From: Candidatus Dormiibacter spiritus
GTDB lineage: Bacteria > Chloroflexota > Dormibacteria > Dormibacterales > Dormibacteraceae
Length of the DNA stretch: 32,454 nt
Assembly (NCBI GenBank): GCA_003244185.1
Contig: QHBT01000021.1
Span: forward strand, 1-32,454
Direction: 5' to 3'
The position numbers and the translations under genes were made by a program. This document shows positions 15,723-25,048 of this stretch, one piece after another (the stretch's first letter is position 1; each line of letters begins with the position of its first letter). The notes under the pieces were generated by a model. It saw only the letters and a list, made by a program, of their open reading frames with translations, was not told the origin of the DNA and made no database searches.

Positions 15723-15954
15723 CAAGTCGACTTACGGCCCACCATTGTGGCCACGACCTGGCGGACGAGCACCACCACCTGCAGGCCATGTTTCTCGGCG
15801 GCAGCGGTCCTTATTAGGCTCGATTCAAACGGCAGCCCGATCCGTTACCAGGTCGAAGCGGTTCTCGCAAAGTCCACGGCTTCTTCGGAGTCCCCCGGCC
15901 CACGAACAACCCGGACACTCCATAAGGGCGTAATGCCCAAAGGAGGAGAAGTCC
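15723..15954 (+). other. Intergenic segment before the IS remnant
   Basis: No gene is recognisable. A short open stretch reading CGHDLADEHHHLQAMF near 15747-15815 looks like a tail of coding sequence but I cannot assign it. This marks the change from the ordered catabolic cluster to accessory debris. Confidence 0.4.
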
Positions 15955-16323
15955 ATGGCAAGGAGACGTAGGGCGGGGAACGACCCCGGTGAGCGCGGTC
16001 GCTTTTCCGCGCGACGCAAGACCGAGGCGGTACTGCGCTTGCTCCGAGGCGAGGACGTGGACAGCTTGTCACGCGAGCTCGGGGTGACGGCGGCCACCCT
16101 GGCGAGCTGGCGTGACCACTTCCTCATCGGCGGCCAGACAGCGCTGAAGAGCCGGCCAACCGACGCCCGCGACGAGGAGATGCTCCGGCTCCGGGCCAAG
16201 GTCGGCGAGCTGATGATGGGCAACGAGCTGTTGGAGCAGCCGGACATAGAAACTGCGCTCAGTGTCTGGGAGAAAGATCCTCGGCGAGCACCATGGCAGG
16301 GGGGTTCGCCGACATACAACTGA
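15955..16323 (+). CDS. Truncated IS3-type transposase OrfA-like protein
   Basis: 122 residues. The N-terminal two thirds match OrfA-type DNA-binding proteins of IS3-like elements: a basic start, then RFSARRKTEAVLRLLRGED, a helix-turn-helix (SLSRELGVTAATLASWRDHF), and a leucine-zipper-like helix with LRLRAKVGELMMGNELLEQ. After that the sequence changes to unrelated residues and no OrfB (DDE) gene follows, so the element is a remnant. GGAGGAG precedes the ATG. An LLM gene fragment begins 21 bp after the stop. Confidence 0.75.
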   Translation: MARRRRAGNDPGERGRFSARRKTEAVLRLLRGEDVDSLSRELGVTAATLASWRDHFLIGGQTALKSRPTDARDEEMLRLRAKVGELMMGNELLEQPDIETALSVWEKDPRRAPWQGGSPTYN

Positions 16324-16344
16324 CAGCGGTCGAGGAGGCTGATC

Positions 16345-16685
16345 ATGAAGGTTGGCTTTGCGCTTCCCCATCAGGGCCCGGTGGCGACGCGAGAGAACAT
16401 GCGAATGGTCGCGACCGAGGCGGAAAAGATGGCTTACGACTCACTCTGGACCAACGAGCGGCTCCTGGTCCCGGTCAAGGCCAAGACTGCCTACCCAGGC
16501 AACGCAGATGGCGTGCTCGATGAGGAGTACAAGAATCATCTCGACCACCTCACCTGATCTCTGCCATCACCGAGCGAATCCGGCTTGGCGTCAGCGTCAT
16601 CAACATTCCCTGGTACAACCCGATCCTGCTCGCCAAGCGGCTGGCCGCGATAGACGTGCTGAGCAACCCAACTCCCTTCCCGTGA
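16345..16685 (+). pseudogene. Frameshifted N-terminal fragment of an LLM-class oxidoreductase
   Basis: An ATG with GAGGAGG upstream opens MKVGFALPHQGPVATREN and runs 70 codons to a TGA at 16555-16557. The family sequence resumes in another frame from 16557 (ISAITERIRLGVSVINIPWY, then NPILLAKRLAAIDVLS) to a stop at 16683-16685. About 112 residues of a usual 300 or more remain, so the gene is frameshifted and lacks its C-terminal two thirds. It is a different subgroup from the LLM gene at 9206-10201 and not a duplicate of it. Confidence 0.85.
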
Positions 16686-16782
16686 TCCGTAGCCCTGTCC
16701 CATCTGCGCGAGCACCGAATATGTCGCCAGGCAGCCGGATGGTTCGTCTTGATTACCTTTTGGCTTAGTTAACAAAGCTTGG

Positions 16783-17856
16783 CTAGCCGTCCTCATTCAG
16801 GGCCACAGTGTCGCGGCGCTGCTGCTCGATCCGCGAGGGCAACTCGGCGTAGACGTGATTGAAGATTGCCTCCGCGCCTGGCCGGGCCTGCGTGTTGACC
16901 TCGGCGATGGCAGCGTCGATCTCCGTCGTTACTTGGGCCACCATTTCCGCCTCGACCTGCGGTGACCAGGCCCCCTCGCCGGTCAGCCAGAGCCGGAGCC
17001 GGTCGATTGGGTCGCGCTCGGCGGCATCCTCGACTTCGGAGTCAGCCCGGTACTCGCGTGGGTTGTCGGAGGTGTTGTGGAAGCCCATCCGGTAGGTCCT
17101 ACACTCGATCAGCGTGGGTCCCTGACCGGCGACTGCCCGTTCCACCGCCTCCGTCGCGGCGGCATGGACAGCGAAGAGGTCGTTGCCATCGACCAAGACG
17201 CCGGGAAAGCCATAGCCGATCGCGCGAGCGGCCAGGTTGGGTGCCGCCGACTGCCGGTGGGCTGGGGTTGAGATCGCGTATTGATTGTTGATCAGCACCA
17301 TGACCAGCGGAGCTCCAATTACTCCAGCGAGGTTGGCCGCCTCGTGGAAGTCGCCCTCCGAAGCGGCCCCTTCGCCGAAGTAGACCATCACCGCGCCCGG
17401 TAGCCGCTGGAGCTTGAGGGCCCAGGCCAGGCCGGTCGCGTGGGGCAGCTGGGCCCCGATCGCTTGCTGGCGGGGCAGCAACCTTACCCCCGCGGGCACC
17501 GCTGTGTGGTCGATCCGGCCCAGGTAGGCAGCGTAGAGGGTGGCCAGCGGCAGGCCATGGAGGTGCATCGCCAGGTGCTCACGAGAGGCCGGAACCATCC
17601 AGTCGCGGGCCGGGCTGAGCGCCATCGCCGAGCCGATTACCGAGGCCTCCTGGCCGTGGACGGGGCCGTAGATGCCGACTCGTCCCATCCGCTGGAGCTT
17701 GATGAAACGCTCGTCGGTGGCGCGCGAGAGCAGCATCAGCCGCATCGCCTGTCGCGCCTTCTCGACGCCCATCGGGGCGGCGCCAAGCAGGCTGCCGTCG
17801 TAGTCGAGAAGGCGAATCTCCGCAGGCTGGCCGGGGCGGCGGACGTCCTCGATCAC
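16783..17856 (-). CDS. 2-oxoacid dehydrogenase E1 alpha subunit (branched-chain type, TPP-dependent)
   Basis: Decarboxylating subunit of a branched-chain 2-oxoacid dehydrogenase, about 357 residues. The N-terminus contains IRLLDYDGSLL, typical of this branch. GRVGIYGPVHGQEA lies in the substrate channel, the TPP motif runs from GEGAASEGDFHEA to INNQYAIS (about 161-195), and YRMGFHNTSDNPREYR matches the BCKDH phosphorylation-loop region. I use the GTG at 17856, 5 nt after the beta-subunit stop. It overlaps an AGGAGGTGATC that fully complements the 16S tail, so spacing is odd and a TTG at 17883 is an alternative. Beta precedes alpha here, the reverse of the common order, and no E2 or E3 gene is in view. 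Confidence 0.9.
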   Translation of the reverse strand: MIEDVRRPGQPAEIRLLDYDGSLLGAAPMGVEKARQAMRLMLLSRATDERFIKLQRMGRVGIYGPVHGQEASVIGSAMALSPARDWMVPASREHLAMHLHGLPLATLYAAYLGRIDHTAVPAGVRLLPRQQAIGAQLPHATGLAWALKLQRLPGAVMVYFGEGAASEGDFHEAANLAGVIGAPLVMVLINNQYAISTPAHRQSAAPNLAARAIGYGFPGVLVDGNDLFAVHAAATEAVERAVAGQGPTLIECRTYRMGFHNTSDNPREYRADSEVEDAAERDPIDRLRLWLTGEGAWSPQVEAEMVAQVTTEIDAAIAEVNTQARPGAEAIFNHVYAELPSRIEQQRRDTVALNEDG

Positions 17857-17861
17857 CTCCT

Positions 17862-18839
17862 CTAATACTCCAAGGTCGCCCAAGCGGCGGCGACGACTCG
17901 GGCCACAGTCGGCAGGAAGTGGTCCTCCAGCGCCCCTGGAGGGTAGGGCGTATCGCGCGAGCCCACGCGCAGGATAGGTGCGTCGAGGTCGCCGTAAGCT
18001 TCCTCCTGGAGAGTGGCAACTATCTCGGCCCCGAAGCCGCCGGTGAGCGGAGCCTCGTGGACCACCAATGCCTTCCCACAATCGCGGACCGCAGCCACCA
18101 GCCCATCAACGTCAAGCGGGTTGAGCGTGCGAAGGTCAAGGACCGCTACCGATGCGCCCTTACGGGCAAGCGCCTCGGCCGCCTCCAAGCAGAGGTGGAC
18201 TGCGGCGCTCCAGGCAATCAGGATCAGGTCGGTGCCCTGCCGGACCATCCGGGAGACACCGAAGGGAATCGGATGGTCGCCGTTGGGCACCGGGCCCCGG
18301 ATCCTTCGATAGAGGCGCTGCGGCTCCAGGTAGAGGACCGGATCCGGGTCGCGGATGGCCTGGAGGAGAAGGCCCTTGGCGTCATCGGGAAAGGCGGGCG
18401 CGACGATCTTTAGGCCGGGAGTCTGTACGAATAGGGACTCAATCGCGTCAGCGTGGAATTCGGGTGTCCGGACACCGCCCCCGTACGGCGCTCGGATGGT
18501 GACATGGGCTGGATAGCGGCCCCTGGAACGGAACCGGTAGCGGGCGAGCTGGGGCCCAATCTGGTGGAAGGCCTGTTGGGTAAAGCCGAGGAACTGGATC
18601 TCGGCGACCGGCTTCATACCACCAATGGCAAGCCCCAGCGCGGCTCCCACGATCGAGGCCTCGGCAAGTGGAGTGTCGGCCACGCGCTGCTCGCCGAAGC
18701 GGGCGGCGAGCCCCTTGGTGACTCGGAAGACACCGCCCAGCCGGCCAACGTCCATGCCGAGGATCATGACTCTGGGATCCCGCTCCATCTCCTCGACCAG
18801 AGCCGCCCGGATGGCTTCGATGATCGACAGCTCGCTCAT
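17862..18839 (-). CDS. 2-oxoacid dehydrogenase E1 beta subunit
   Basis: 325 residues, the normal length. It has EAIRAALVEEMERDPRVMILG at the start, DTPLAEASIVGAALGLAIGG, RAPYGGGVRTPEFHADAIES and a C-terminal transketolase domain with LTGGFGAEIVATLQEEAY. It pairs with E1 alpha to decarboxylate a 2-oxo acid and pass the acyl group to an E2 lipoyl domain. ATG start with only a weak purine stretch upstream. First gene of a two-gene minus-strand unit; the partner E2/E3 must come from elsewhere in the genome. Confidence 0.93.
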   Translation of the reverse strand: MSELSIIEAIRAALVEEMERDPRVMILGMDVGRLGGVFRVTKGLAARFGEQRVADTPLAEASIVGAALGLAIGGMKPVAEIQFLGFTQQAFHQIGPQLARYRFRSRGRYPAHVTIRAPYGGGVRTPEFHADAIESLFVQTPGLKIVAPAFPDDAKGLLLQAIRDPDPVLYLEPQRLYRRIRGPVPNGDHPIPFGVSRMVRQGTDLILIAWSAAVHLCLEAAEALARKGASVAVLDLRTLNPLDVDGLVAAVRDCGKALVVHEAPLTGGFGAEIVATLQEEAYGDLDAPILRVGSRDTPYPPGALEDHFLPTVARVVAAAWATLEY

Positions 18840-19241
18840 TGCCCCAGCATGGTAGTGCGAGCCGATTGATCGGAGCCTTGTGCTGGAGCGCGCCGCACGG
18901 CGCGGCTGAGTACTCTGTCCGTTTCAGTGGGATCCCCCGCGTCGCGTCCATCAAGACAACGACGGGCTCACCCCAGGCAGGACGCGGAGTCGCTTCACTG
19001 CCGCTTGACAGGGTCTCCAATCCGACCCTTGACCATTGTGACAGCCAAACTGACAGCCAAGGCGGTGGACAGAGTAGGACGTCGGTGGATGAAAGTCCAA
19101 GACTGGAGTGCCCTTCCGAGTTCCGCCGAACGTCGGCAGTCGTCCGTGGACAGCTAGATGTCGACCTTCAAAACCGTTTATGGGGCGCGGCGAGCCGTCC
19201 GAGGTGGGTTCGATTCGGATCCATCCCCGCACTGGCGTACG
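18840..19241. other. About 400 bp without a recognisable gene
   Basis: I see no protein-coding or RNA gene. The stretch includes a short direct repeat (GTGACAGCCAA then CTGACAGCCAA near 19038-19060) and a T-arm-like GGTGGGTTCGATTC near 19204-19217 that does not fold with its downstream flank. Upstream control elements of the E1 beta gene should lie near 18840-18950, but none is convincing. Confidence 0.4.
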
Positions 19242-19468
19242 AGTGCGACATAGGCTTTCGTCTCCTTGTCGCGATACGTGCGGACAAGCAGGGTGAGGAA
19301 GGGTGCCCGGTTAGCCTGGCGGCCGCCAACTCGGCTTAGACGATGACGGACAGTCTTCCGGGAGCGAGCAGGGAGCGGAGCCATGCCACAAAGGTGAGCG
19401 AACGAAGCCTCGGAACGAAGGCGCTCCGGTTTGTCGCCTGCAGCGACCAGCAACGCGGTGGCAGTCTC
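19242..19468 (-). pseudogene. IS110-family transposase C-terminal fragment
   Basis: A minus-strand frame reads ETATALLVAAGDKPERLRSE, then ASFAHLCGMAPLPA, KTVRHRLSRVGGRQANRA and LLVRTYRDKETKAYVA. This is the Transposase_20-type C-terminal domain of IS110 transposases. The N-terminal RuvC-like half is missing, conserved positions are altered, and the similarity ends near 19244. It is a decayed insertion-sequence remnant. Confidence 0.8.
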
Positions 19469-19679
19469 TGCGGGCGTCCAGCTGCCTGGTTCAGAAGCGA
19501 GACGGGAGTGCGGCCCTTAGTGTGGCGGCCGCGGTGGGTCCTCCTCGTTGTAGTAGTTGGGGTATAGCACCTCCACACCAGTAAGGCTCGCGTGGGTGAG
19601 CAGCGCCCGAACGCAATGCGCGTCGATCAACGATTACTTCGACCTCCAACGTCTGACCGCATACACACGGTGCACCGGC
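19469..19679 (-). other. Intergenic debris with a short unassigned open frame
   Basis: Between stop codons at 19634-19636 and 19517-19519 the minus strand reads 38 codons ending LTGVEVLYPNYYNEEDPP plus RPPH. The text looks protein-like, perhaps a remnant tail, but has no start codon in proper context and I do not recognise it. Confidence 0.3.
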
Positions 19680-21107
19680 CTACTGGTTGCGTACGTAGAC
19701 CAGAGGAGTCTTGTACTCGGTTCGGGGAATGCTTCCGGGGGGCAGAACAGTGACCTCCGCGCGCACCTGCAACTGTGCGCGAATCGCCTCTCCAATCCCT
19801 CGCGCAACCGCCATGTATCGTTCTGCGGCGAGGTCAGCCCTGGCCTCAACGTCCATCGGAATCGCGGTGTTGAAACGGACCTGGTCTTGCGCGTCCTTCC
19901 AGATCCGTAGGTTCGGCTCGACCGCTTCTCTGAAAGAGGACATCACGACATCCCTGATAGCCGTCGGGAATACGTTCATACCCTTGTAAATGAGCATGTC
20001 GTCAGTCCGGCCGAAGCAGCGGACCTTGGGCGAGGTCCGACCGCATGGACACGACGTGCCAGTCACCAGCAAGTGATCAAAGGAGCGGAATCTTAGAAGC
20101 GGCGTCGCCTCGCGACCCAGCGTCGTGTATACGGCCTCGCCCGTGGCGCCCTCCTGCCAGGGGACAGATTCCAACGTGACCGAATTGATGAGCTCCACCA
20201 GGACGTGAGCTTGAGCATTGAAGTGCATGCCGGACGCATCGTCGCACTCTGACCACATCGAGGACAGCACGTCACCCAGGCCCATCGTCTCGCGGACGTG
20301 GTGGGTGCGCCAACCCTTGACGATTCGGTCCCGGATCTCTGGCTGGCCCAGGCCCGATTCGCCTCCGCCCAACACTTTGCGCACGCCAAGCTCAGACGCG
20401 GCGCACCCGGCGAGTCGCCAACAGTTGTCAGTAAGGTAGAGAGCAAAGGAGGTCGTTGACAGGATCGCGGTCGCCTGGACGGCACGGATGGAGGCCAACA
20501 TACGCTCGGGCGGAAGTCCGCCCACCCAGGCGAGGGCTGCGCCGATTCTGCGAAACCCGTCCGCATATGACAGGCCGCCAGCAACCATTGGCAGGGAGAC
20601 CAAATGCGCGACGACGTCATCCGGCCGGATGCCGGCGGTGAAGAAGGTGTTCGCGACCCCGTCCACCCAGGTTTCGAGGTCGGCCCGAGTCAGCCCGAAG
20701 TAGACGGGGCGGCCTGTCGTGCCGGACGAGGAGACGAACTGCACGATCCTCTGCAGGTCGACCGCCTGCTGGAGCCCGAGCGGCTGGCCGGGCGCCTGGT
20801 TCTCCTGCCCGAGCCGGAGCTCGTCCTTGGTCGTGAGGGGTAGGGCATTCAGCTGTCCTGCTGAAATGGGACCGTCGACTGGCGACAGCCCGGCAAGCTT
20901 CGACCGGTAAAGCGCGCTGCGAGCGGGGAGGTCTCTAATCAGCTCAGCTGCGCAGGCCAGTTGGTGGGAGAGGACTTGCTCCCAGGGTCGTGTCTCTAGC
21001 TCCGGATTCCAGTAGGACCTTTCGCTCCCCACACGAGCGACGCTAGCATCGGAAGTCGGCCCTGCCCATGTCTCCAGGTGCCGTGCCGGACCCAGTCGGC
21101 TCGGCAA
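19680..21107 (-). CDS. Phenylacetate-CoA ligase-like AMP-forming enzyme (PaaK family)
   Basis: Adenylate-forming ligase that would activate a carboxylic acid to its CoA thioester. SYWNPELETRPWEQ near residue 30 matches the PaaK N-terminus. The P-loop is FVSSSGTTGRPV, the A5 region RETMGLGD, the A8 hinge GRTDDMLIYKGMNVFP, and the C-terminal catalytic Lys lies in PRTEYKTP. CPCG (in TSCPCGRTSP) is the usual cysteine pair. Length up to 475 residues. The start is uncertain: the TTG at 21107 follows the regulator stop by 4 bp, and a GTG at 21032 gives a shorter form. It is co-transcribed with a GAF/PucR-type regulator and faces the carboxylase-like operon, suggesting it activates the carboxylation product. 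Confidence 0.9.
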   Translation of the reverse strand: MPSRLGPARHLETWAGPTSDASVARVGSERSYWNPELETRPWEQVLSHQLACAAELIRDLPARSALYRSKLAGLSPVDGPISAGQLNALPLTTKDELRLGQENQAPGQPLGLQQAVDLQRIVQFVSSSGTTGRPVYFGLTRADLETWVDGVANTFFTAGIRPDDVVAHLVSLPMVAGGLSYADGFRRIGAALAWVGGLPPERMLASIRAVQATAILSTTSFALYLTDNCWRLAGCAASELGVRKVLGGGESGLGQPEIRDRIVKGWRTHHVRETMGLGDVLSSMWSECDDASGMHFNAQAHVLVELINSVTLESVPWQEGATGEAVYTTLGREATPLLRFRSFDHLLVTGTSCPCGRTSPKVRCFGRTDDMLIYKGMNVFPTAIRDVVMSSFREAVEPNLRIWKDAQDQVRFNTAIPMDVEARADLAAERYMAVARGIGEAIRAQLQVRAEVTVLPPGSIPRTEYKTPLVYVRNQ

Positions 21108-21111
21108 GGAA

Positions 21112-22941
21112 CTACAAGGGGCGCAGCGTGGTCCGCAGGTCCAGCAGGTGAAGCGCGAGCTGGAGGTCGAGGCGATCTTGAGCCGACGAAAGGTGGATGC
21201 TCAGCAGCTCCTCCATTCGAGCCGCCCGATAGCGGGCGGTATTGAAGTGCAGGCCGAGACGGCGCGACGCCTTCTTGACGCTGAAGTTCGATGCCACCAA
21301 GGCCCTGGCGAACCCGGTCCAATCGGACTTGTGCTCCCTATCGTAATCGAGCAGCGGCCCGATCCTTTCGTGTACGAACCTCTCGACGTCGCTTGAGTCG
21401 GCTGGGTGGGCCAACAGACCGAGAAGGCCGAGCTGTTCCAAGAACACGACCCTGCGGTCGTGGTCGACAAGACGGCGGGCTGCGATCACCGTGGACGCTT
21501 CCCCGAACGACTGTCGAAGGTCGACCCCACGATCCACTGGACGACCGACGCCCACGAACGGCGCGATGAAGCCTGGCAGTTTAGCCTGGGCCACGAGGTC
21601 GGACAGAATCCGATCGAGTCGCCTGGCATCAATATCCACGGCAGCGCTGTCGACCACGGGGAGGATGAGTGCTATGCCGCCCCGCTCGGCCACGGCCACA
21701 GCGCCGGGCCACCCGCGTGGAAGAAGGGACCGCAGCACACGATAGATCCGGTCGATCGGTTCGCGCGAGCCGGCGGGCTGGGTCGCCGAAGGGGTTGAAC
21801 GGTCTACCACCAGACGAGCGCCCCGCAGCCGCGAAGCGTCGACTTCGAGCCGTCTCAGCAAGTTGGAGGCATCTTGGGCGTCGTCAGTCAGAAGGAGGTG
21901 CTCCATCGCGTCGGACTGGAGGCGGCGCTCCACCTCATAGACCTCGGCCTCCTTCAGCAACTCGACCGCGAACACCAGCGCAGCCTGCTGCAGGGTTCGA
22001 CGGGTCAGATCGTCCAGGCGGTCGGCAGACCCCCATGCTCCAACACCGCCTAGGAGCCGGGGTCCGATCAGGATTGGAACCACCAATAGCTCGCCAACCG
22101 GCAGCGACACCAGGATGGGTTCGAGGTCCGTGTGGCGTCCCCGGCTGTGGCCGTCGAGGACGTTTTGCATTTCATCCAAGACCAGGCGTTCGGCCGCGGG
22201 GACCTTCGACGATGCGCCGAACACAATCCTCCCCGAACCGTCCGCGACTGCGATAGGCAGGTCGATCAGCTCGGCTAATCGATCGGCAAGGTCTCGCACA
22301 TCTCGTCCGGTCAGCACCATGTTGGTCAGCGAGTTGTGGATGTTGATGATCCGCTCCAGCTGCATCTCGTGGCTCCGCAGCTCGCGCATCATCGCGGCCG
22401 ACTGGATGATCACGGCCAGCTGCGGAGCGAGGAGCAGGGCCAGCTCAACGTCCTCTGGCAGGAAATCGCCGCTCCGCTTGTTGATGGCGTGGAACACGCC
22501 CATCGAACGGCCCTCGATCTGAAGCGGCACCGACAGGATGCGCGTCGCGTTGTATAGGTCGACGAATCGGCGGAGTACGCGCGGGTCGTTACGGGCGTCG
22601 TTGGTGAAGTACGGTTGACCGCTGACGAAGACAGTGACGGCGTTGCCTCCCCCAGACAGCGGGACGCGGTAGGCCTTGATCAGCTCGTCGCTGTCCATCC
22701 CGAATGCCGGCCGCTGCAGAACGAGCTCTCCACGGTCATCGTCGTAGAGCATGAAGCCGCCAGACTCAGCGTCGAGGATCCGCCCCACCTTCGCGATCAC
22801 CTCGGCCAGGACCTGGCCGTAGTCGTGACCCGACACGATGGTCCGGCCAATCTCTGCGATCGCCGCCACCTGCCGTTCCGGGAGAGTCGTTCCGAATCTG
22901 GCCCAGCCAGGATACGGCGTCATAGCAGATCCCGGAGCCAT
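21112..22941 (-). CDS. GAF-domain PucR/CdaR-type transcriptional regulator
   Basis: 609 residues. A GAF domain spans about 25-185 (LAEVIAKVGRILDAESGGFM through GVFHAINKRSGDFLPEDVEL). A second ligand-binding-like segment lies around 210-340, a central GGDEF-like CdaR region near 350-500, and a PucR C-terminal helix-turn-helix near 545-600 (NFSVKKASRRLGLHFNTARY). Regulators of this build control catabolic operons in response to aromatic or other small molecules. It diverges from the carboxylase-like operon with about 145 bp between starts, and its stop lies 4 bp before the CoA ligase. The ATG at 22941 lacks a strong Shine-Dalgarno; an ATG at 22923 is an alternative. Confidence 0.88.
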   Translation of the reverse strand: MAPGSAMTPYPGWARFGTTLPERQVAAIAEIGRTIVSGHDYGQVLAEVIAKVGRILDAESGGFMLYDDDRGELVLQRPAFGMDSDELIKAYRVPLSGGGNAVTVFVSGQPYFTNDARNDPRVLRRFVDLYNATRILSVPLQIEGRSMGVFHAINKRSGDFLPEDVELALLLAPQLAVIIQSAAMMRELRSHEMQLERIINIHNSLTNMVLTGRDVRDLADRLAELIDLPIAVADGSGRIVFGASSKVPAAERLVLDEMQNVLDGHSRGRHTDLEPILVSLPVGELLVVPILIGPRLLGGVGAWGSADRLDDLTRRTLQQAALVFAVELLKEAEVYEVERRLQSDAMEHLLLTDDAQDASNLLRRLEVDASRLRGARLVVDRSTPSATQPAGSREPIDRIYRVLRSLLPRGWPGAVAVAERGGIALILPVVDSAAVDIDARRLDRILSDLVAQAKLPGFIAPFVGVGRPVDRGVDLRQSFGEASTVIAARRLVDHDRRVVFLEQLGLLGLLAHPADSSDVERFVHERIGPLLDYDREHKSDWTGFARALVASNFSVKKASRRLGLHFNTARYRAARMEELLSIHLSSAQDRLDLQLALHLLDLRTTLRPL

Positions 22942-23086
22942 CCCACATCAGTGTAGACGGGTCCGCTCGGCACGGGATGACAACCAGGGTCCAGCCCATC
23001 CGGCATCAGAAGCCCTGGCCTTGCGCCGCGACGACTGCTACTGTGCCTGGGGGTGGACGGTAGCCAAGGAGAAAAGGAGAAAGGAC

Positions 23087-25045
23087 GTGGGTTACACGGT
23101 GGACGTCGACATCGGCGGCACTCTGACTGACGGCCTGTTCAGCGATGGGCAGAAGGCCGAGATCGTCAAGGTCGACACTACGCCGCACGACTTCACCGTC
23201 TGTTTCTTCGACTGCCTGAACGAGGGGGCGCGTCGCTCCGGATTCGCTGAGCTGGCCAGCTTCCTCGAGGAGGTCGACGTCATGCGTTGGTCGAGCACCA
23301 TCGCCACCAATGTCATGGCGGAGCGCAAGGGACCCAAAGTCGGGCTCCTCGTGAGCGGAACGGCGCCGGAGCATTTGTACGGACCGGAGCCGAGCGCCGC
23401 CGTCGGCTTCCTCATCTCACCTCAGCACCTCGCTGCGGTGCGGACGCCGGTGGATCGGAGCGAGGTGCTCGCGGCCACCCGCCAGCTCCTCGAGCGAGGC
23501 GTGCGCCGGATCTGCGTCAGCTTCGCTGGTGCTGACCAGGACCCGCGTGAGGAGCGCCTGGCTAGAGCGTGGATCGAGGAACAGTATTCCGACCACTACC
23601 TGGGCTCGGTCCCGGTGCTGCTCGGCAGTGACATGTTGCGGCACCCCGACAACCAGACGAGGACCCACCTGGCGCTCATCAACGCCTACGTCCACCCCTC
23701 GCTCGCGACGACGCTGTTCAAGGCTGAGGACGAGGTGCTAAGCCTTCGATATCGCCACCCCCTTTACGTCGGTCACGTGAACGGCGGGGTCGCCAGGGTG
23801 TCGAAGACCAAGGCCGTGGACACCGCCGAGTCTGGACCGGTGTTCGGCCTGCGGGCGAGCGCGCACTTCGCCCGCGCGTATGGATTCGATCGCGTGCTGT
23901 CGCTGGACGTCGGCGGCACGACGTCCAAGATCGGGCTGATACAGGATGGCGAGCCTGCCGTCGCGCGGACCGGCGAGCTGTTCGGCATTGGACTCCAGAT
24001 ACCGTGGACGGTGCTGCACTCACTCTCGATTGGCGGGGGCAGCGTGGCCGGGGTCGACGATGGAGCGCTCACGCTCGGGCCGGAGAGCATGGCGGCCTAC
24101 CCCGGACCAGCCTGCTACGGTCTGGGCTCCGACCGGGCGACCCTCACCGACGCTTTGCTCGTGGCCGGGATGTTGAATCCCGACCGTTTTCTCGGCGGCC
24201 GGCGTCGCCTCGACGCCGATCGAGGAGCGGCGGCGATCGATGCCGACGTGGCCCGTCCGAGAGGGGTTCAGGTTCCTGACGCCGCGGTGGCCGTAATCGA
24301 GGCCGCAATGACGCGCATCTCGGATGTGTCTCGCTCGGCGCTCGATCGCCCGGCGGGATCGACAGTGCTCTTCGCCTTCGGGGGCAACGGCGCCAATCTC
24401 GCCGCCCTGACGGCTGACCGTCTCGGCTGCGAGAGGGCGGTCGTATTCCGCCTGGGCCCTGTCTTCAGTGCCTTCGGCTCATCGATATCCATGGTCAGCC
24501 ATGTGGACGAGACGTGGCCAAGGTGCACGCTTGGAGATCGGATTGCGTTGGACCGCCTAAAAGGGATGCTGGAAGAGACCCGCCAGCGAGTGCTGCGCGA
24601 CGTGGCCGGGGAGGGATTCGACCCCGGCCGTGCCGATGTCCGGACGGAGGTCGTAGTTCGCCAGGAGGACGCTGAGCGCCGGCTCTCGTTCGACGGCGAG
24701 GTAGATGGGATGCGCGCGGCCATGAACCGCATGGCTACTGAAGCCGGACCTGACGCGGTGCTGGAGCGCGCTTCAGTGATCGCGATCTGTCCCGTACAGG
24801 TCTACGCGCCGCCCGAGCTCCCGCTCCGCCCGCACACGCCGGATCCGGTCGGGCGGCGGATGCTGGCGGTTGCGGGCGGTCCGAAGGAGGCGGCGATCTA
24901 CGATTGGGACGCGCTCCAGGCTGGCGCCCATATCCAGGGCCCGGCCGTACTCGAGGCATCGGCCAATACCTGTACGGTGCCGGTCGGGTGGGGGCTCGAG
25001 GTCGACAGATTCGGGAACGGACTGCTGGCTAGGAGGGAGGGCTGA
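23087..25045 (+). CDS. HyuA-like hydantoinase/carboxylase subunit, first copy (Apc alpha-like)
   Basis: 652 residues, about 70 kDa. The phosphate-1 motif DIGGTLTD (8-15) and a second phosphate motif LDVGGTTSKIG mark the actin-like ATPase fold of the HyuA/oxoprolinase family. In this family ATP phosphorylates a carbonyl or carboxyl oxygen. An upstream open frame reaches 22838 but is not family-like. The GTG at 23087 has AAGGAG 7 nt upstream, and a second AAGGAG at 23066. It is followed after 3 bp by a zinc-ribbon gamma-like gene, which separates it from plain hydantoinase or oxoprolinase operons and points to an acetone/acetophenone carboxylase type. Confidence 0.9.
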   Translation: MGYTVDVDIGGTLTDGLFSDGQKAEIVKVDTTPHDFTVCFFDCLNEGARRSGFAELASFLEEVDVMRWSSTIATNVMAERKGPKVGLLVSGTAPEHLYGPEPSAAVGFLISPQHLAAVRTPVDRSEVLAATRQLLERGVRRICVSFAGADQDPREERLARAWIEEQYSDHYLGSVPVLLGSDMLRHPDNQTRTHLALINAYVHPSLATTLFKAEDEVLSLRYRHPLYVGHVNGGVARVSKTKAVDTAESGPVFGLRASAHFARAYGFDRVLSLDVGGTTSKIGLIQDGEPAVARTGELFGIGLQIPWTVLHSLSIGGGSVAGVDDGALTLGPESMAAYPGPACYGLGSDRATLTDALLVAGMLNPDRFLGGRRRLDADRGAAAIDADVARPRGVQVPDAAVAVIEAAMTRISDVSRSALDRPAGSTVLFAFGGNGANLAALTADRLGCERAVVFRLGPVFSAFGSSISMVSHVDETWPRCTLGDRIALDRLKGMLEETRQRVLRDVAGEGFDPGRADVRTEVVVRQEDAERRLSFDGEVDGMRAAMNRMATEAGPDAVLERASVIAICPVQVYAPPELPLRPHTPDPVGRRMLAVAGGPKEAAIYDWDALQAGAHIQGPAVLEASANTCTVPVGWGLEVDRFGNGLLARREG

Positions 25046-25048
25046 ACG

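Noticed and set aside
19130..19235. Possible decayed selenocysteine-type tRNA (TTCAAA loop, GGTGGGTTCGATTC, CCATCCCCGC)
   Set aside because: The anticodon and T stems do not pair and no matching 5' acceptor strand is present upstream. Similarity is limited to short pieces, so I do not call a tRNA.
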